Positions 22,353-32,420 of a stretch of 64,000 nt of DNA are shown here, piece after piece. The stretch is from Aedes albopictus (taxonomy: Eukaryota > Arthropoda > Insecta > Diptera > Culicidae), in contig NC_085137.1 of assembly GCF_035046485.1 (NCBI RefSeq), positions 500,794,536 to 500,858,535 of the forward strand. The letters are read 5' to 3'. The stretch's first letter is position 1. Each line of letters starts with the position of its first letter. The notes beneath the pieces were generated by a model. The model ran no database searches. It was not told the origin of the DNA and saw nothing but the letters and a program-made list of their open reading frames with translations. A program made the position numbers and the translations under genes.

Positions 22353-23756
22353 GGGGTCTCCAGTTATCCTAGTGGTTAAGGCTATGGATCGCCAATCCGG
22401 AGACGGCGGGTTCGATTCCCGTTCCAGTCGGGGAAACTTTCTCGACTCCCTGGGCATAGTGTATCATTGTACTTGCCTCACAATATAAAGGGTGATACGG
22501 TCAAAATTTGGTCACACAATTTGTTTCATAACTTGAGACTGCGTTCACCAAAACAGCTGATTTTTGGACCAGTATTGGTACATTATATGCAGCTTATACC
22601 ATAAAATTTTCATCAAAATCGGTTCAGTATTTGCGGAGATATTGTGAATCCTGAAAACTGCAATTTTAAAATTTTGTACAAAGAGGATTAAAAAATAAGA
22701 ACACATTTTTACTCTTTTTTTATAGAGCCAGAAATACTGAACCAATTTCAATGAAAATTTTTTTGTGTGTAAAGTATACATATCAAAATGTTGTGTAAAA
22801 ATTTCATTCAATTTGATCCAGCCGTTACAAAGTTATATTTGTTTAGGTGGTCAAATTTTGGCAAATTTTGTCAAGTCAAATCAAATTTTGGTCACACAAT
22901 TTTTTTCATAACTTTAGATTGCGTACACCAAAACAGCTGATTTTTGGATCAGTAATGGTACATTATATGTAGTTGGTACCATAAAATTTTCATCAAAATC
23001 GGTCGAGTATTTGCGGAGATATTGTTGAACCCTGAGATCCGCAATTTTAAAATGTTGTGCAAAGAGGATTTACACATTTTTACTGTTTTATTTATAGAGC
23101 CAGAGATACTTAACCGATTTCAATGAAAATTTTTCTGTATGTGAAGTATGCATATCAAAATGTTGTGTAAAAATTTCATTCAATTTTATCCAGCCGTTAC
23201 AAAGTTATATTTGGTTAAATGCCACCCGGTCAGTTTTTTTCATATTCAAACTGCTACAACTTTGAAAGTATTCATACAAAATGGCTCAAAATTTTACTAA
23301 GAATGTATTTTCATAATAGTACTATACAGTAAAATTTTGATAAAAATCGGAGCAATATTGGTAGTTCTATAATCAAAGTTGTGCTTTATTGACTTTAAAT
23401 TTCCGAAAATTTACTATGGAGCACCTTTGTACAAAATTTTAAAAAGGTAGGTCGATGGTTTTGTCTATATATCAACCAATACTCAACCGATTTTGATGAA
23501 AATTTTATGCTATAAGCTACATATAATGTAGCATTACTGGTCCAAAAATCAGCTGTTTTGGTGTACGCAGTCTAAAGTTGTGAAAAAAATTGTGTGACCA
23601 GATTTTGACCGTATCACCCTTTACAAAGTCATGCAATGGCAGGCAAAGGAAACCCTTCAATTAATAACTGTGGAAGTGCTCAAAAGAACACTAAGTTGAA
23701 ACGAGGCAGGCCAAGTCCCAGTGGGGACGTAGAGCCGTGTAGAAGAAGAAGAAGAA
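22353..23756 (+). mobile_element. Feilai-type tRNA-derived SINE, split by a MITE
   Basis: The head holds CTAGTGGTTAAGG (box A) and GGGTTCGATTCCCG (box B), then CCTGGGCATAGTGTATCATT. After the inserted MITE the body resumes with CATGCAATGGCAGGCAAAGG and ends in (GAA)n. The whole is bounded by a perfect 12 bp target duplication GGAAAACCATTA (22341-22352 and 23757-23768). The 3' region can form GTCCC-AGTG-GGGAC inside GGC...GCC. SINEs of this kind are pol III transcribed and copied by LINE enzymes. The SINE proper is about 270 bp once the MITE is removed. Confidence 0.92.
22488..23621. mobile_element. TA-flanked MITE (GGGTGATACGGTC ends), 1134 bp, inside the SINE
   Basis: The left end AAGGGTGATACGGTCAAAAT and the inverted right end match for about 150 bases (through GGTCACACAATTT, ACCAAAACAGCTGATTTTTG and TACATTATATG). 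TA lies at 22486-22487 and 23622-23623. Removing the element and one TA restores a continuous SINE (CAATATA then CAAAGTCATG). The left part holds two direct copies of a ~375 bp block (22488-22860 and 22870-23220). No transposase. TA targeting suggests a Tc1/mariner-type helper. Confidence 0.92.
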
Positions 23757-23768
23757 GGAAAACCATTA

Positions 23769-24831
23769 CAGCACCTTTCCAAACGCGACAAGAGGTTTCA
23801 AGTGTTCGTTAGCCTTTTTTGTCATTCAGCTGCCTGCCACATTCAGAGCTATACTCCTCTTTCGAGTGTTTTTGTCGGTCTAACCACCACTAGAGGCAGA
23901 TCGTTATCCTGGCACAAGTCTAATTTCCAAATTTATTGCAACATTCCCAGCTCGCTCTAGTTGTCGGCTTCGTCGTCGCCGTCGTCGAAAGTGACACACT
24001 TGGCCAACGACGACGCACCGAAGCCAAAACAAGGTGACTGATCCTATTCTGGTTGGTAGCTAGCGAATGTGATTTTCGTGTTTCCATGTCAAATCAGAAA
24101 TTTTCCGCCTATGTTCGATTGTTGTATGTGGCTAACTAAATTGAACTTCCTCTATTTCTCAGTGCCGCCGGACTGCCACCGCCGTTAGAAGAATTTGGGT
24201 GATGGACGGAGGCATTGGTCGAAGATGAGATTGATCAATTGCCCTGGCCAAGATCCAACGAGCGCGCACCGGGGTTTTGTCCTAAATTTGAGAGCTTCTC
24301 GACTAAGTTGGACACCGACACGGTGTGACGAACTTCAAAGATGGGGCATTGGAATTTTGAGAGGGTGGTGAACGAAACGCATCGTCGTCGGGGGCAGAGA
24401 TTTCCATTAAGATTACACCACATTCTTTAGCGGGGCGACACTCATCTGCATTCAACGTCAACTAAACAGAATAGAAGCTACTGCTGGGAATGGTTGTTAA
24501 GGAAATATTCTGTCGTTTTACTAATTTCTCACTGCAGCTGCAGCTGACGGTGAAAAGGTGCAGACTGTAGTTCAAATTGACAGAAGCATTTTTTTTTCTT
24601 CGACGTGCTATTGGAAAATCAACGGTAATGGAACGAGAGTTTGGATCGAGTTGTTCGTATCAGTTCCGGTTGACACAAGGATGTATATTTATTGGTGGGT
24701 TCGTTTTATATTATTTTACAAATAATATTATAACAGTATATGACATATTTACATATTTCATGGAAGACAGTATATGTAAATATCCATCGTTTTCTTGTTG
24801 CAAGAGGATTGCCTCTGTGTAGGATGAGCAT
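23769..24831. other. Unique GC-richer island
   Basis: Contains an imperfect hairpin (GGCTTCGTCGTCG near 23967, complementary to CGACGACG...CGAAGCC near 24010) and a CTGCAGCTGCAGCTG palindromic tract (24533-24547). Frames 24235-24423 (minus) and 24577-24822 (plus) show no domain. Nothing supports a gene. Confidence 0.45.
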
Positions 24832-24894
24832 CAGGTATCAGAAGGCCGGCTCCAGAGACACGTTATCCTCCATTTGGGACATTTATGTCAGCAT
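24832..24894. mobile_element. 63 bp mini-mobile sequence with an 11 bp target duplication
   Basis: The segment CAGGTATCAGAAGGCCGGCT... to ...TATGTCAGCAT is flanked by exact AGGATGAGCAT (24821-24831 and 24895-24905). Its core reappears at 32270-32321 and, inverted, at 33815-33873, each time between duplicated target sequence. It has no coding capacity and no poly(A). It may be the extreme end of a larger family, or a very short element of its own. Confidence 0.7.
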
Positions 24895-24905
24895 AGGATG
24901 AGCAT

Positions 24906-26235
24906 AGCGACAGAATAAATCGCATTCAGTGTTCCCAAGACTGCAAGGACGTGACCAGTACAGTTTTTGAATGATTTGTAAATGGAATCACTCAATATTG
25001 CAGTGAAAAATGGTATGACCACTTTCAATTAAGTTCCGCTAACTAACGGAGTAGCCCCCTATAATTGAAATCATTCTATAGACTTAACTTATAAGTTGAG
25101 CTGAGAAATTCAACTGTTATGAAACAACGAGATTGATGATCGGATAACTTGTCTTTTACATATACTGACTACAAACCCCTTGTAAGCACTAGTTAATAGT
25201 AAACCAAAAACTTAAACAGCAGCCGGAAGTAGTATCGATTGAAAGACTTCAAAAGTGATGAAGCACAGAATACACACTGTGTGGAACGCATGATACAAGA
25301 TCTTTCAGTATGTGAAATATGTCAGTCAGCTGACGGATTTAGTACCTCATTCAATAAACAAAGACCTTGAATCAAGACACTACGACGACTATTCTACTGT
25401 TTTACTGTTCATCGCATTCAAGTTCAAAGTTATTACAGCACAAGACAATATTCCCTGTAGGTTAGGGATTTCCCTATCGTACTACTCTGTACTGTATATA
25501 GTCCCATATGACAACAACGATGGCACCGAAAGTGATCCAACGGCGACGCACGCACATCAGAGCCCATAAAAACTCTTTTTATTGCAGACCGCCGAATTCA
25601 TTCTTGGCAGCGACCGACCATACTCTATTTATAGGACACCAACCATCAACGAATAGCAGCGTCTCTGACATGGGGCGGGTGGTGTCATCATTTCAAGTGA
25701 CCTGCTTGAAGCACCGTCTTCGACGAAGTCAACCTTCGTACCGATTAAACCGGCCGGCTCAGCTCTACCAACACACAGTCATCAAAAACAAAATAAAAAC
25801 TGGGTAATGACTAAACCTTCTTGCGCGTTGCGCTACCGCTTTGTCCCGATTGCGACTGCTCATCGACAATTTGGGTTGACAACGACGACACCCGACCAAG
25901 CCAAGTACTACCATAAGATCAATGACTCACTACAATCCACCACGACGATTGCCAACAATTACATTCGAATTTCAGTGATAATTGCTGGCAATGGAGAAAA
26001 CATTGCCACCGTTTTTGAATGAATTGTTTAACACACGATCACAAAGCATGCTGTTAACATTTCACGCTTTTTAGCCCAAATAAAAGAGGGGGATTGCATT
26101 GAGTGTGTCGACTGCAAGTCGTGCATGCAACTCTTCACACGCATTGGAATTGCAAACTAACTAGCTTACGTAGTACAGTATTGGTCTGGACATTTGGAAC
26201 TTTATTTGGTTTCATGCATATTTTTTGAATTGTGT
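24906..26235. other. Unique region, no gene proven
   Basis: Single-copy sequence that is GC-richer from 25500 to 26020. Three small frames (25312-25569, 25508-25807, 25807-26022, plus) overlap and match no family I know. GGGGCGGGTGG at 25673 is a GC box-like motif of unknown meaning. Confidence 0.4.
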
Positions 26236-26245
26236 GTGTGTTCGG

Positions 26246-26522
26246 CCCATATAGCCGAGGCGGTAAACGCACGGGTATTCAGCATGACCATGCTGAGGGT
26301 GACGGGTTCGATTCCCGGTCGGTCCAGGATCTTTTCGTAAAGGAAATTTCCTTGACTTCGTTGGGCATAGAGTATCTTCGTGCCTGCCACACGATATACA
26401 CATATGCAAAATGGTCATTGGCAGAGGAAGCTCTCAGTTAAAAACTGTGGAAGTGCTCATTGAACACTGAGAAGCAGGCTTTGTCCCAGTGACGACGTTA
26501 CGCCAAGAAGAGGAGAGGAGGA
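26246..26522 (+). mobile_element. tRNA-derived SINE (CCCATATAGCCGAGG head), complete
   Basis: The head CCCATATAGCCGAGGCGGTA includes box A, and GGGTTCGATTCCCGG is box B. The body carries CCTTGACTTCGTTGGGCATA and CAGAGGAAGCTCTCAG, then GTCCCAGTGACGAC inside GGC...GCC and a GAAGAGGAGAGG tail. A 10 bp target duplication GTGTGTTCGG is present (26236-26245 and 26523-26532). Frames over it on both strands are incidental. Confidence 0.92.
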
Positions 26523-26638
26523 GTGTGTTCGGATTACAACTAGAACACCTTCTAAGTTGGATGCTTTTATTTTGTGTAACTCGATTTTAACTAATTATGG
26601 AAACGACCGACTGATTGACAAAGATATCCCTCTACCAT

Positions 26639-26751
26639 TGGCTTCTCGGTCCGGATAAATTATGAGCGGGGTGATTCCATTTCATCCGACGTTTCGGCCC
26701 TAGGTTTGGGCTTCCTTCACCCGCTCATATTTTATCCGGACCGAAAAGCCG
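26639..26751 (-). repeat. Inverted repeat enclosing a hammerhead-like motif
   Basis: About 31 bp arms (GGCTTCTCGGTCCGGATAAA and its near-complement at 26720-26751) enclose, on the minus strand, TGAAGGA-AGCCC-loop-GGGC-CGAAACG (26691-26720). This resembles the CUGANGA / stem II / GAAA core of hammerhead ribozymes found in Penelope-like element repeats, with the first and last core bases changed. The long arms occupy the place of stem I. It is likely a decayed element end, and catalysis is unlikely. Confidence 0.45.
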
Positions 26752-26809
26752 ATTTTAAAGGGATAACTCGGATTTAACGGCTACGCCGTCTTGACAAATC
26801 AAAACGAGT

Positions 26810-26945
26810 TGTTATCTAAACCGACGATTCGACCCTTTGGATGGTGTCTTCTTCAGAGAAAGATAGGTTTTCAGAATTATGTTATCACGTATCCTTATCC
26901 TGAAGAAGACATCATCTCCAAAGTGCCGAAACACAGACGTAACAC
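26810..26945. repeat. Inverted pair of CTGAAGAAG...CGAAAC motifs
   Basis: On plus, CTGAAGA (26900-26906) is followed 22 bases later by GAAAC (26928-26932). On minus, CTGAAGA (26849-26855) is followed by TCGAA (near 26828). The surrounding CTTTGGA and GTCTTCTTCAG sequences mirror each other with arms of about 45-60 bp. Each half looks like a degenerate hammerhead-type core (CUGANGA, weak stem II GACA/TGCC, GAA). Probably two ends of Penelope-like repeats in inverted order. Confidence 0.4.
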
Positions 26946-27190
26946 CTTGAACGATTTTCATGGAAATCCATCGCCCAGTTCACATTACCATCACCTGGTG
27001 GAAAAGTTGCACGAATCACTGTGTTGTGCAATATCGTCAACAGGAGGCGCTAGTGTGAAACGTCAAACGCATAGAAAAACGACGCGCGCGCCTCTGGTTG
27101 TGAAAGCCACAACTATAAAAAATTAAAATGATCGTTAAAAGCGTGATCGATGGAAATTTCGCAAGTGTTACGTCTGTTTGTCTGTGACGT
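26935..27190 (+). repeat. Dispersed repeat copy A (shared with 47090-47340)
   Basis: About 240 bp aligns with the minus strand of 47090-47340, including AATCCATCGCCCAGTTCACA, CACCTGGTGGAAA, GGCGCTAGTGTGAAACGTC and GTGAAAGCCACAAC. Both copies keep the same frame open: NPSPSSHYHHLVEK and GASVKRQTHRK here, NPSPSSHYPHLVEM and GASVKRQTQRK there. AGACGTAACAC at 26936 and GTGTTACGTCT at 27168 are inverted and may be its ends. The function is not recognised. Confidence 0.7.
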
Positions 27191-28081
27191 CGGGTTCAAT
27201 AACAGCTCATTTCGATTTATCAAGACTGCGTAGCATTCAACGGATATTAAGCGAAGTTGCACAGAATGCAGTCAATAGTCGAACAATCAATTTGTATAAT
27301 AAATAAATAAAAGGAACATAAATACTACCAACTTCAGCATAAAATTGATCATTTTGAACGAACCAAATAGGTTGCAATAATGATGACCAACACTGTACGT
27401 GGTGGTTATGCCCTGCACAAAATGTCTTTGTCCCTTCATTCATAGAAGCAGAAGCAAAAATAAAAACGTTAAAAAATCGAAACAAAACAAAAATGCAAAT
27501 GCAATGTTCACGCGCCGGTTGCAGTGCGGAAAGAGATTGTTGGTCGATCGGTATGTGTTTTTATTTGGGGTGGATTGGATGGTTGCTATATGTAACTGCA
27601 AGCGAAGTGTGTGAAGTACAATAATGGATATGCAACAATAGTCGATATATGGATTCACAAGTCGATTCGAACTGTTCCGTTCCGTTTTTGTTGCTCGTTG
27701 AAGGTTGTTTGTTTTGATTTCCGAAGTGCATTTGATGCGGGGAATCGAGCATGAAAAATTTCCGAATAATTTCAACTGTTGCTTTTGCGATAGCTGTTGT
27801 TTGTATTTCAGCGTAAGAGGGATTTGGTTGTCTAGTTGCTACTGCATCTGATTCGAATGCGCAGGTGCAAGAGGTTCAATTTCTGCCTTATTCTTTTACT
27901 TCCAAGCCCTTCATTGGTTTCTTGAGTTATATCAGTGGTTTTCAGAGATGACATTTCTCAGGAGAATTTAAGCAAAACACGTTAGTTTATTTAGTTCAGA
28001 TATTAAAGGCTAATATATTCAACAAGTTGAGGAGATCAGGGGATTTTCGATAGTACGTAATTAAGCACATATTTGCTTCAG
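27191..28081. other. Unique sequence, no gene seen
   Basis: AT-rich with short frames (27237-27485 minus, 27399-27614 plus, 27440-27775 minus). None resembles a known protein, and the poly-L frame comes from an A-rich run. Nothing repetitive was recognised. Confidence 0.45.
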
Positions 28082-28083
28082 TA

Positions 28084-28300
28084 GGTATGGTCTTGTACCA
28101 TTTGGGCAGGTGTACCTATTTTGAGCACTTGCCGCTATAACTAAGTCAATTTCAAACCGATTGATTTGAAATTTTGTATAGAGTTAGGCACGTACAGTAT
28201 CTAACTCTGTACAAAAATTAAAATCAATCGGTTTGAAATTGACTTAGTTATAGCGACAAGTGCCCAAAATAGGTACACCTGCCCAAATGGTACAATACCC
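28084..28300. mobile_element. Near-perfect hairpin MITE, 217 bp, TA-flanked
   Basis: Arms of about 100 bp (ACCATTTGGGCAGGTGTACC, CTATAACTAAGTCAATTTC, AACCGATTGAT and their complements) meet at a short centre (AGAGTTAGGCACGTACAG region). TA stands at 28082-28083 and 28301-28302. A related single arm (CATGGGCAG, TATTTTGGGCACTTATTTGC, CTATAACTCAGTCATTTCC) occurs at 56110-56230. A transcript would fold into a long hairpin suitable for small RNA production. Confidence 0.88.
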
Positions 28301-28302
28301 TA

Positions 28303-29930
28303 GTTCAAATGAGCATGAACCTATTTGCTATGATATCCGAAGTACTGTGCGAAAAGGGCATATCGACATAACTGACAAAACAATAACAATGCGAAAACAA
28401 TAACCACATTTGCAGTCACAATTTCCAAACATTTTCAGAATCAATATAGAGAATTTCAACTTGATTAAGCTCAAATGATACATATCTGAAACATTTTCAA
28501 AGTTTCCTTATAATACTGGACAAATTTGATATTTTTTGCACAAAATAATGCAGGTTTTGTTATGCCAGAATCTTGAAGCAAATATTTCAAACTACGCCAA
28601 TTGGGCTGTCACAAATTTTGAATATCTCGGAAAATGTTTGTCGGATTTTAGCATTTCTAGGATAAGGCTATCTGCGAAACATAAACTTTTGAGAAAATTG
28701 CATGAGAAGGTTCCCTTCCAGGTTGGGTGACCCTATTTAAAAACGAAAGCCTTTTCTCAGTGTTTTATTCCATCCATTGGCAGTTGGCATGCATGAAGGT
28801 CTGCTTTATGATTCTGTGCATTATTTGTATCAAACTATAGCGAAATTCTCAAAAAAAAAATATGAATTTTAACATGTGCGGCAGATACGCCCTTTTACGA
28901 ATCTCAAAATCAGTTAGACCCTACTAGTTGGGCCTTTCTATGGATCCTTTTTAGCCAGGCCCTAACAATTAGACACTTTTATGATTGTCTATTTCAGTTA
29001 GGCCCTTTTATTTTTTCCCAAATTTTAGCTAATTTAGATTATACTGACGCAATTTTGTCACGCCCTTTGGAGAGCAAAAATTTTCTCCTTATTAACCTAA
29101 ACCGTTTTATAAACTTTTTATTACACCATTTTCTCTATTTCAGCTGGACTTTAATGATAAACAAGAATTAATTGATTAAAGTTTGAACATAAGATAATGA
29201 GAACGAAAAGTTGGTCGCGAAACGGGACTGACATAATCGGGTTTATACATACTGTATTTGTAATTCATAGTAATTTGAAGATCTATGCAAAATTAATGGA
29301 AAATGCGAAACATAACCTAATTCCACAAAAGTGCCTATCTGATTGGAATGGAAATGTTCAGATAGGCCATTGAATATTCAATTTCAGAATTTCGAAATTT
29401 AACTTGATATATAGGTAAAATTTGAAGCAATAATAAGGTATAACGGGATAGGTTAGGTGTAGATATTGATAGGAATACAGAAAAATCGGGGTTGTTTACA
29501 TTTTGCAGATAGGCCCTTTCCAAGTGTTGCGTTAAATTTTGAGGGGATAAAAATTGTTGACGGTATTTGGAAACCTCATGGAAGAATCTGTATCGTACAG
29601 AATATTTTTATACAAATCTGATGAGTTTTATGATTTTGGCTAATTATAATTATTCGGGCATTTTTGCTCAAGATTATTTTTTTTGTCCATCCCCTGCCTA
29701 GACGATTCAACAAGCACTGTGACAAAAGAAGAACATTTTCCTTTTCTTAGTACAGATTACTCTTTATATTTTCATTAGTTCTGTAATGTATGAGACAAAT
29801 TATGCTGATCTGTAACGGAGCCAAAAAAAGGGACTTAATCGGTAGACAACGAAAGAAGAAGACAAACGGAAGGGAGACGACGACAGACAAAAGCGAACAA
29901 CGAAACCAAATGGCGGATAACGAAAACAAG
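28303..29930. other. AT-rich region with fragments of dispersed repeats
   Basis: 28890-29110 has several TTAGGCCCT-type blocks. 29530-29735 resembles 46110-46320 (TTTTGAGGGG, AATCTGATGAGTTTTATG, GTGACAAAAGAAGAA), so it is a decayed copy of the same unknown family. The short frames show no domain. Confidence 0.5.
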
Positions 29931-29937
29931 GGACGTA

Positions 29938-30600
29938 CTACGTCAAATTCTGACATCGTTTCAAAAACTGATAAATCAGATTCATGTATTCCAAATCAAA
30001 GCCTGCCAACATTTCTCTAACGGGAGTATGTTGTTTTCTTCGGACTCGAAGAATTTGATGCAGCGCAGATCTGACCCCACGATAGATACTCCTTGCATCT
30101 CCATACGACATGTTCGATATCCTGGGAAGCCACGCCGCAGACACAGAGATTGCTTTCCGAGAGTCCAATACGGAAGGTATGTGCGTTTAACAAATATCTA
30201 ATGGTTGGACATTAGCCGACACATTACACGAATGAAATGGCGGCCTATATCCAACCCTTTGAACTACGGCTTCTTCGACACCTGCGGGATGAAAGAGTGC
30301 AACCGGCGATTTGAATCTCGTTAATATCTCCTTCGCTAGCGCCTGCCTTAGCCAGAGTCCGCTTTCTCATTGCCCGGAATCGAGCAATGCGAAGGGATTC
30401 AAGCTATGGTGATGGTGTATGGATGTTTGAACAAATCGCTCAAGACTTGGCGTATTCCATTCAGGAAGTACGCTGAGTGCTTCATCAGTTTCATTGACCG
30501 AACAGCCTCCAGAGAGCTTAGACTGTCGGTAAAAATAAAGTAGTGCTTAGGTGGAAGAGTGCTAGTACTCTAAGGTGTAATATATATGTAGCCACTATAA
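29938..30600 (-). pseudogene. 3' half of an I/Loner-type retrotransposon (RNase H to C-terminus)
   Basis: Read on the minus strand from the SINE dimer: PPKHYFIFTDSLSSLEAV (RNase H core with the DS motif), SAYFLNGIRQVLSDLF, a degraded SHCxIPGNEKAD equivalent with a stop and frameshift, then SNLCVCG, QDIEHVVWRC and finally PVREMLAGFDLEYMNLIYQF. This order matches insect non-LTR elements that carry RNase H after RT. Stops and at least two frame changes make it dead. It continues the copy at 31200-32420, the two halves being separated by the SINE dimer inserted in the codons between LAAI and QYTL. Confidence 0.88.
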
Positions 30601-30603
30601 GGG

Positions 30604-31169
30604 CCCATATAGCCGAGGGGGTAAACGCACGGGTATTCAGCATGACCATGCTGAGGGTGACGGGTTCGATTCCCGGTCGGTCCAGGATCTTTTCGTAAAG
30701 AAAATTTCCTTGACTTACTTGGGCATAGAGTATCTTCGTGCCTGCCACACGATATACACATGCAAAATGGTCATTGGCAGAGGAAGCTCTCAGTGAATAA
30801 CTGTGGAAGTGCTCATAGAACACTACCTAAGCTGAGAAGCAGGCTTTGTCCCAGTGAGGACGTTACGCCAAGAAGAGGAGAGAGGATCTCTCTCTCCCTC
30901 TCTTCTTGGCGTAACGTCCTCATTGGGACAAAGCCTGCTTCTCAGCGTAGTGTTCTATGAGCACTTCCACAGTTATTAACTGAGAGCTTCCTCTGCCAAT
31001 GACCATTTTGCATGCGTATATCGTGTGGCAGGCACGAAGATACTCTATGCCCAAGGAAGTCAAGAAAATTTCCTTTACGAAAAGATCCTTGACCGACCGG
31101 GAATCGAACCCGTCACCCTCAGCATGGTCATGCTGAATACCCGTGCGTTTACCGCCTCGGCTATATGGG
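30604..31169. mobile_element. Palindromic SINE dimer (two inverted copies) in the RNase H gene
   Basis: A plus copy of the CCCATATAGCCGAGG SINE runs to a GAAGAGGAGAGAGG tail near 30894. A minus copy then runs from TCTTCTTGGCGTAACG (30901) back to its head at 31161-31169. The palindrome continues 13 bases past both heads (GCCACTATAAGGG / CCCTTATAGTGGC). Beyond it lie GAGGAGAGAGG and then TATAGCCGCTATA, which matches TAGCCACTATA left of the plus head. So one SINE target duplication brackets the whole structure. Confidence 0.92.
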
Positions 31170-31199
31170 CCCTTATAGTGGCCTTTATAGAGGAGAGAG

Positions 31200-32420
31200 G
31201 ATATAGCCGCTATAGCTGCGCAAAGGATACAGAACAGGGTTTTTGAAGCATGAAGCTGGCGCTATGAAATTCGTTGTAGACACCGAATCCAGTCGACTCA
31301 TCGGTTTTTGAACCATATGTGAAGAAGTAGCTGCCACCACTAATGTGCCAGAACTTACCTTCAGAAATTTGTGGAATACCTACGGAACGAAACGATTGTG
31401 GTATACCGGTGATCTCATCCTTCATAGAGAGATCAAAATCCACAGAGGAACTGTCGAAGTCTGAGAAGTTGTCACGATTGGTGTTAACCGGAGATTGACT
31501 TACCTCCAGTGTCATGTACCAGTAGTACACACTCATGAAACGAGTTTGGGGATTCTGTTTGAGCAGCTTTTCGAAGTCTTCTATGACCAACGGATTTACA
31601 ACCTTGCATCGGGTGAGGAACCGGAGCGATAACTCCATAAAGCGTCTATTAGAGGCTGTACACCAGCAAGTACATCTAAACTTATCATGTGAGTCAAGCT
31701 CATGCAACCTAACGCGATCCGAAGGCAACGGTACTGAACCCGTTGAAGCTTCATCAAGTGTGTTTTCGCCGCTGATTGAAAACAGAAGCTACCGTATTCT
31801 AAAACAGACTGAATGGTTGTTTCGTACAGCCTGATCAAATCTACCGGGTGCGCTACCCAACATGTTCCGGTTATAGTTCACATACAGTTGATTTGGCACT
31901 TCTATATCAGACAACCAATGTGCTTCCCCCAGGTGCATTTGGAGCCGAAGATATTGAGAAGATATGCTATGAGTGATTTTCTTACCCATCAGATGGAGTG
32001 GAAACTTAGCCGGTTTTTGTTTTTTTATGAAAAGACAACCATCTCAGTTTTCTCCGGAGAGAATTCGATACCCAGCTTGAGAGCCCAAGTAGACAATTTG
32101 TCCAAAGTATCCTATAGTGGCCCTTGCAGATCGACTGCTATTGATCCTGTTACAGAAACAACACAGTCATCCGCAAGCAGTCTTAACGTGCAATTTTCCA
32201 TGATACAATCATCTATGTCTCTGACATAAAAATAGTAAAAAAGGCGCATAGACATGAACCCTGGGGGAGGTATCAGTAGGTCGGCACCACAGGCACGTTC
32301 TCTTCCATTTGGCAAATTTGACCTGGAGAAGACCCATGCAACTAATTCGTGAAACTGTCAAGTCACCATGAACAAAACTCATCTGCTTCTCAAACTATAG
32401 CTATACTGATCGTACTGGAC
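31200..32420 (-). pseudogene. 5' half: RT palm to start of RNase H of the same retrotransposon
   Basis: On the minus strand: QMSFVHGDLTVSR and CMGLLQ (a GLPQG equivalent), a 52 bp insertion, then FYVRDIDD, CTLRLLADDCVVSVTG (RT motif with LADD at about 32166-32177), later LYETTIQSVLEYGSFCF, KLQRVQYRCLRIALG, LDVLAGVQPL, TRCKVVNPLVIEDFE, and FFTYGSKTDESTGFGVY near 31300, where RNase H normally reads TDGS. The catalytic Asp is thus replaced by Tyr (about 31316). The frame changes near 32100, 31850 and 31650. It is truncated upstream; endonuclease and ORF1 are absent. Confidence 0.9.
32270..32321. mobile_element. 52 bp copy of the mini-mobile sequence inside the RT gene
   Basis: GTATCAGTAGGTCGGC ... 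CACGTTCTCTTCCATTTGG matches 24832-24894. It is bounded by CCTGGGGGAG (32260-32269) and CCTGGAGAAG (32322-32331), duplicates of the RT codons for the conserved LPQ, so the host sequence shows what was there before. Confidence 0.75.

Noticed and set aside
24836..24892. Chance similarity between three ~50 bp stretches
   Set aside because: Rejected as an explanation: the core matches over about 50 bases in all three, and flanking duplications are present.
26246..26320. Possible tRNA gene (clear box A and box B)
   Set aside because: Continues into a SINE body with a 10 bp target duplication; the same head occurs twice more at 30.6-31.2 kb. The heads at 17.8, 19.0, 22.4, 40.6 and 49.4 kb are also SINE-like: most run into a non-tRNA body, and those at 22.4 and 49.4 kb have clear target duplications.
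29938..30168. Small independent gene on the minus strand
   Set aside because: Its sequence ends PVREMLAGFDLEYMNLIYQF, the C-terminus of the I/Loner-type retroelement that spans the region.
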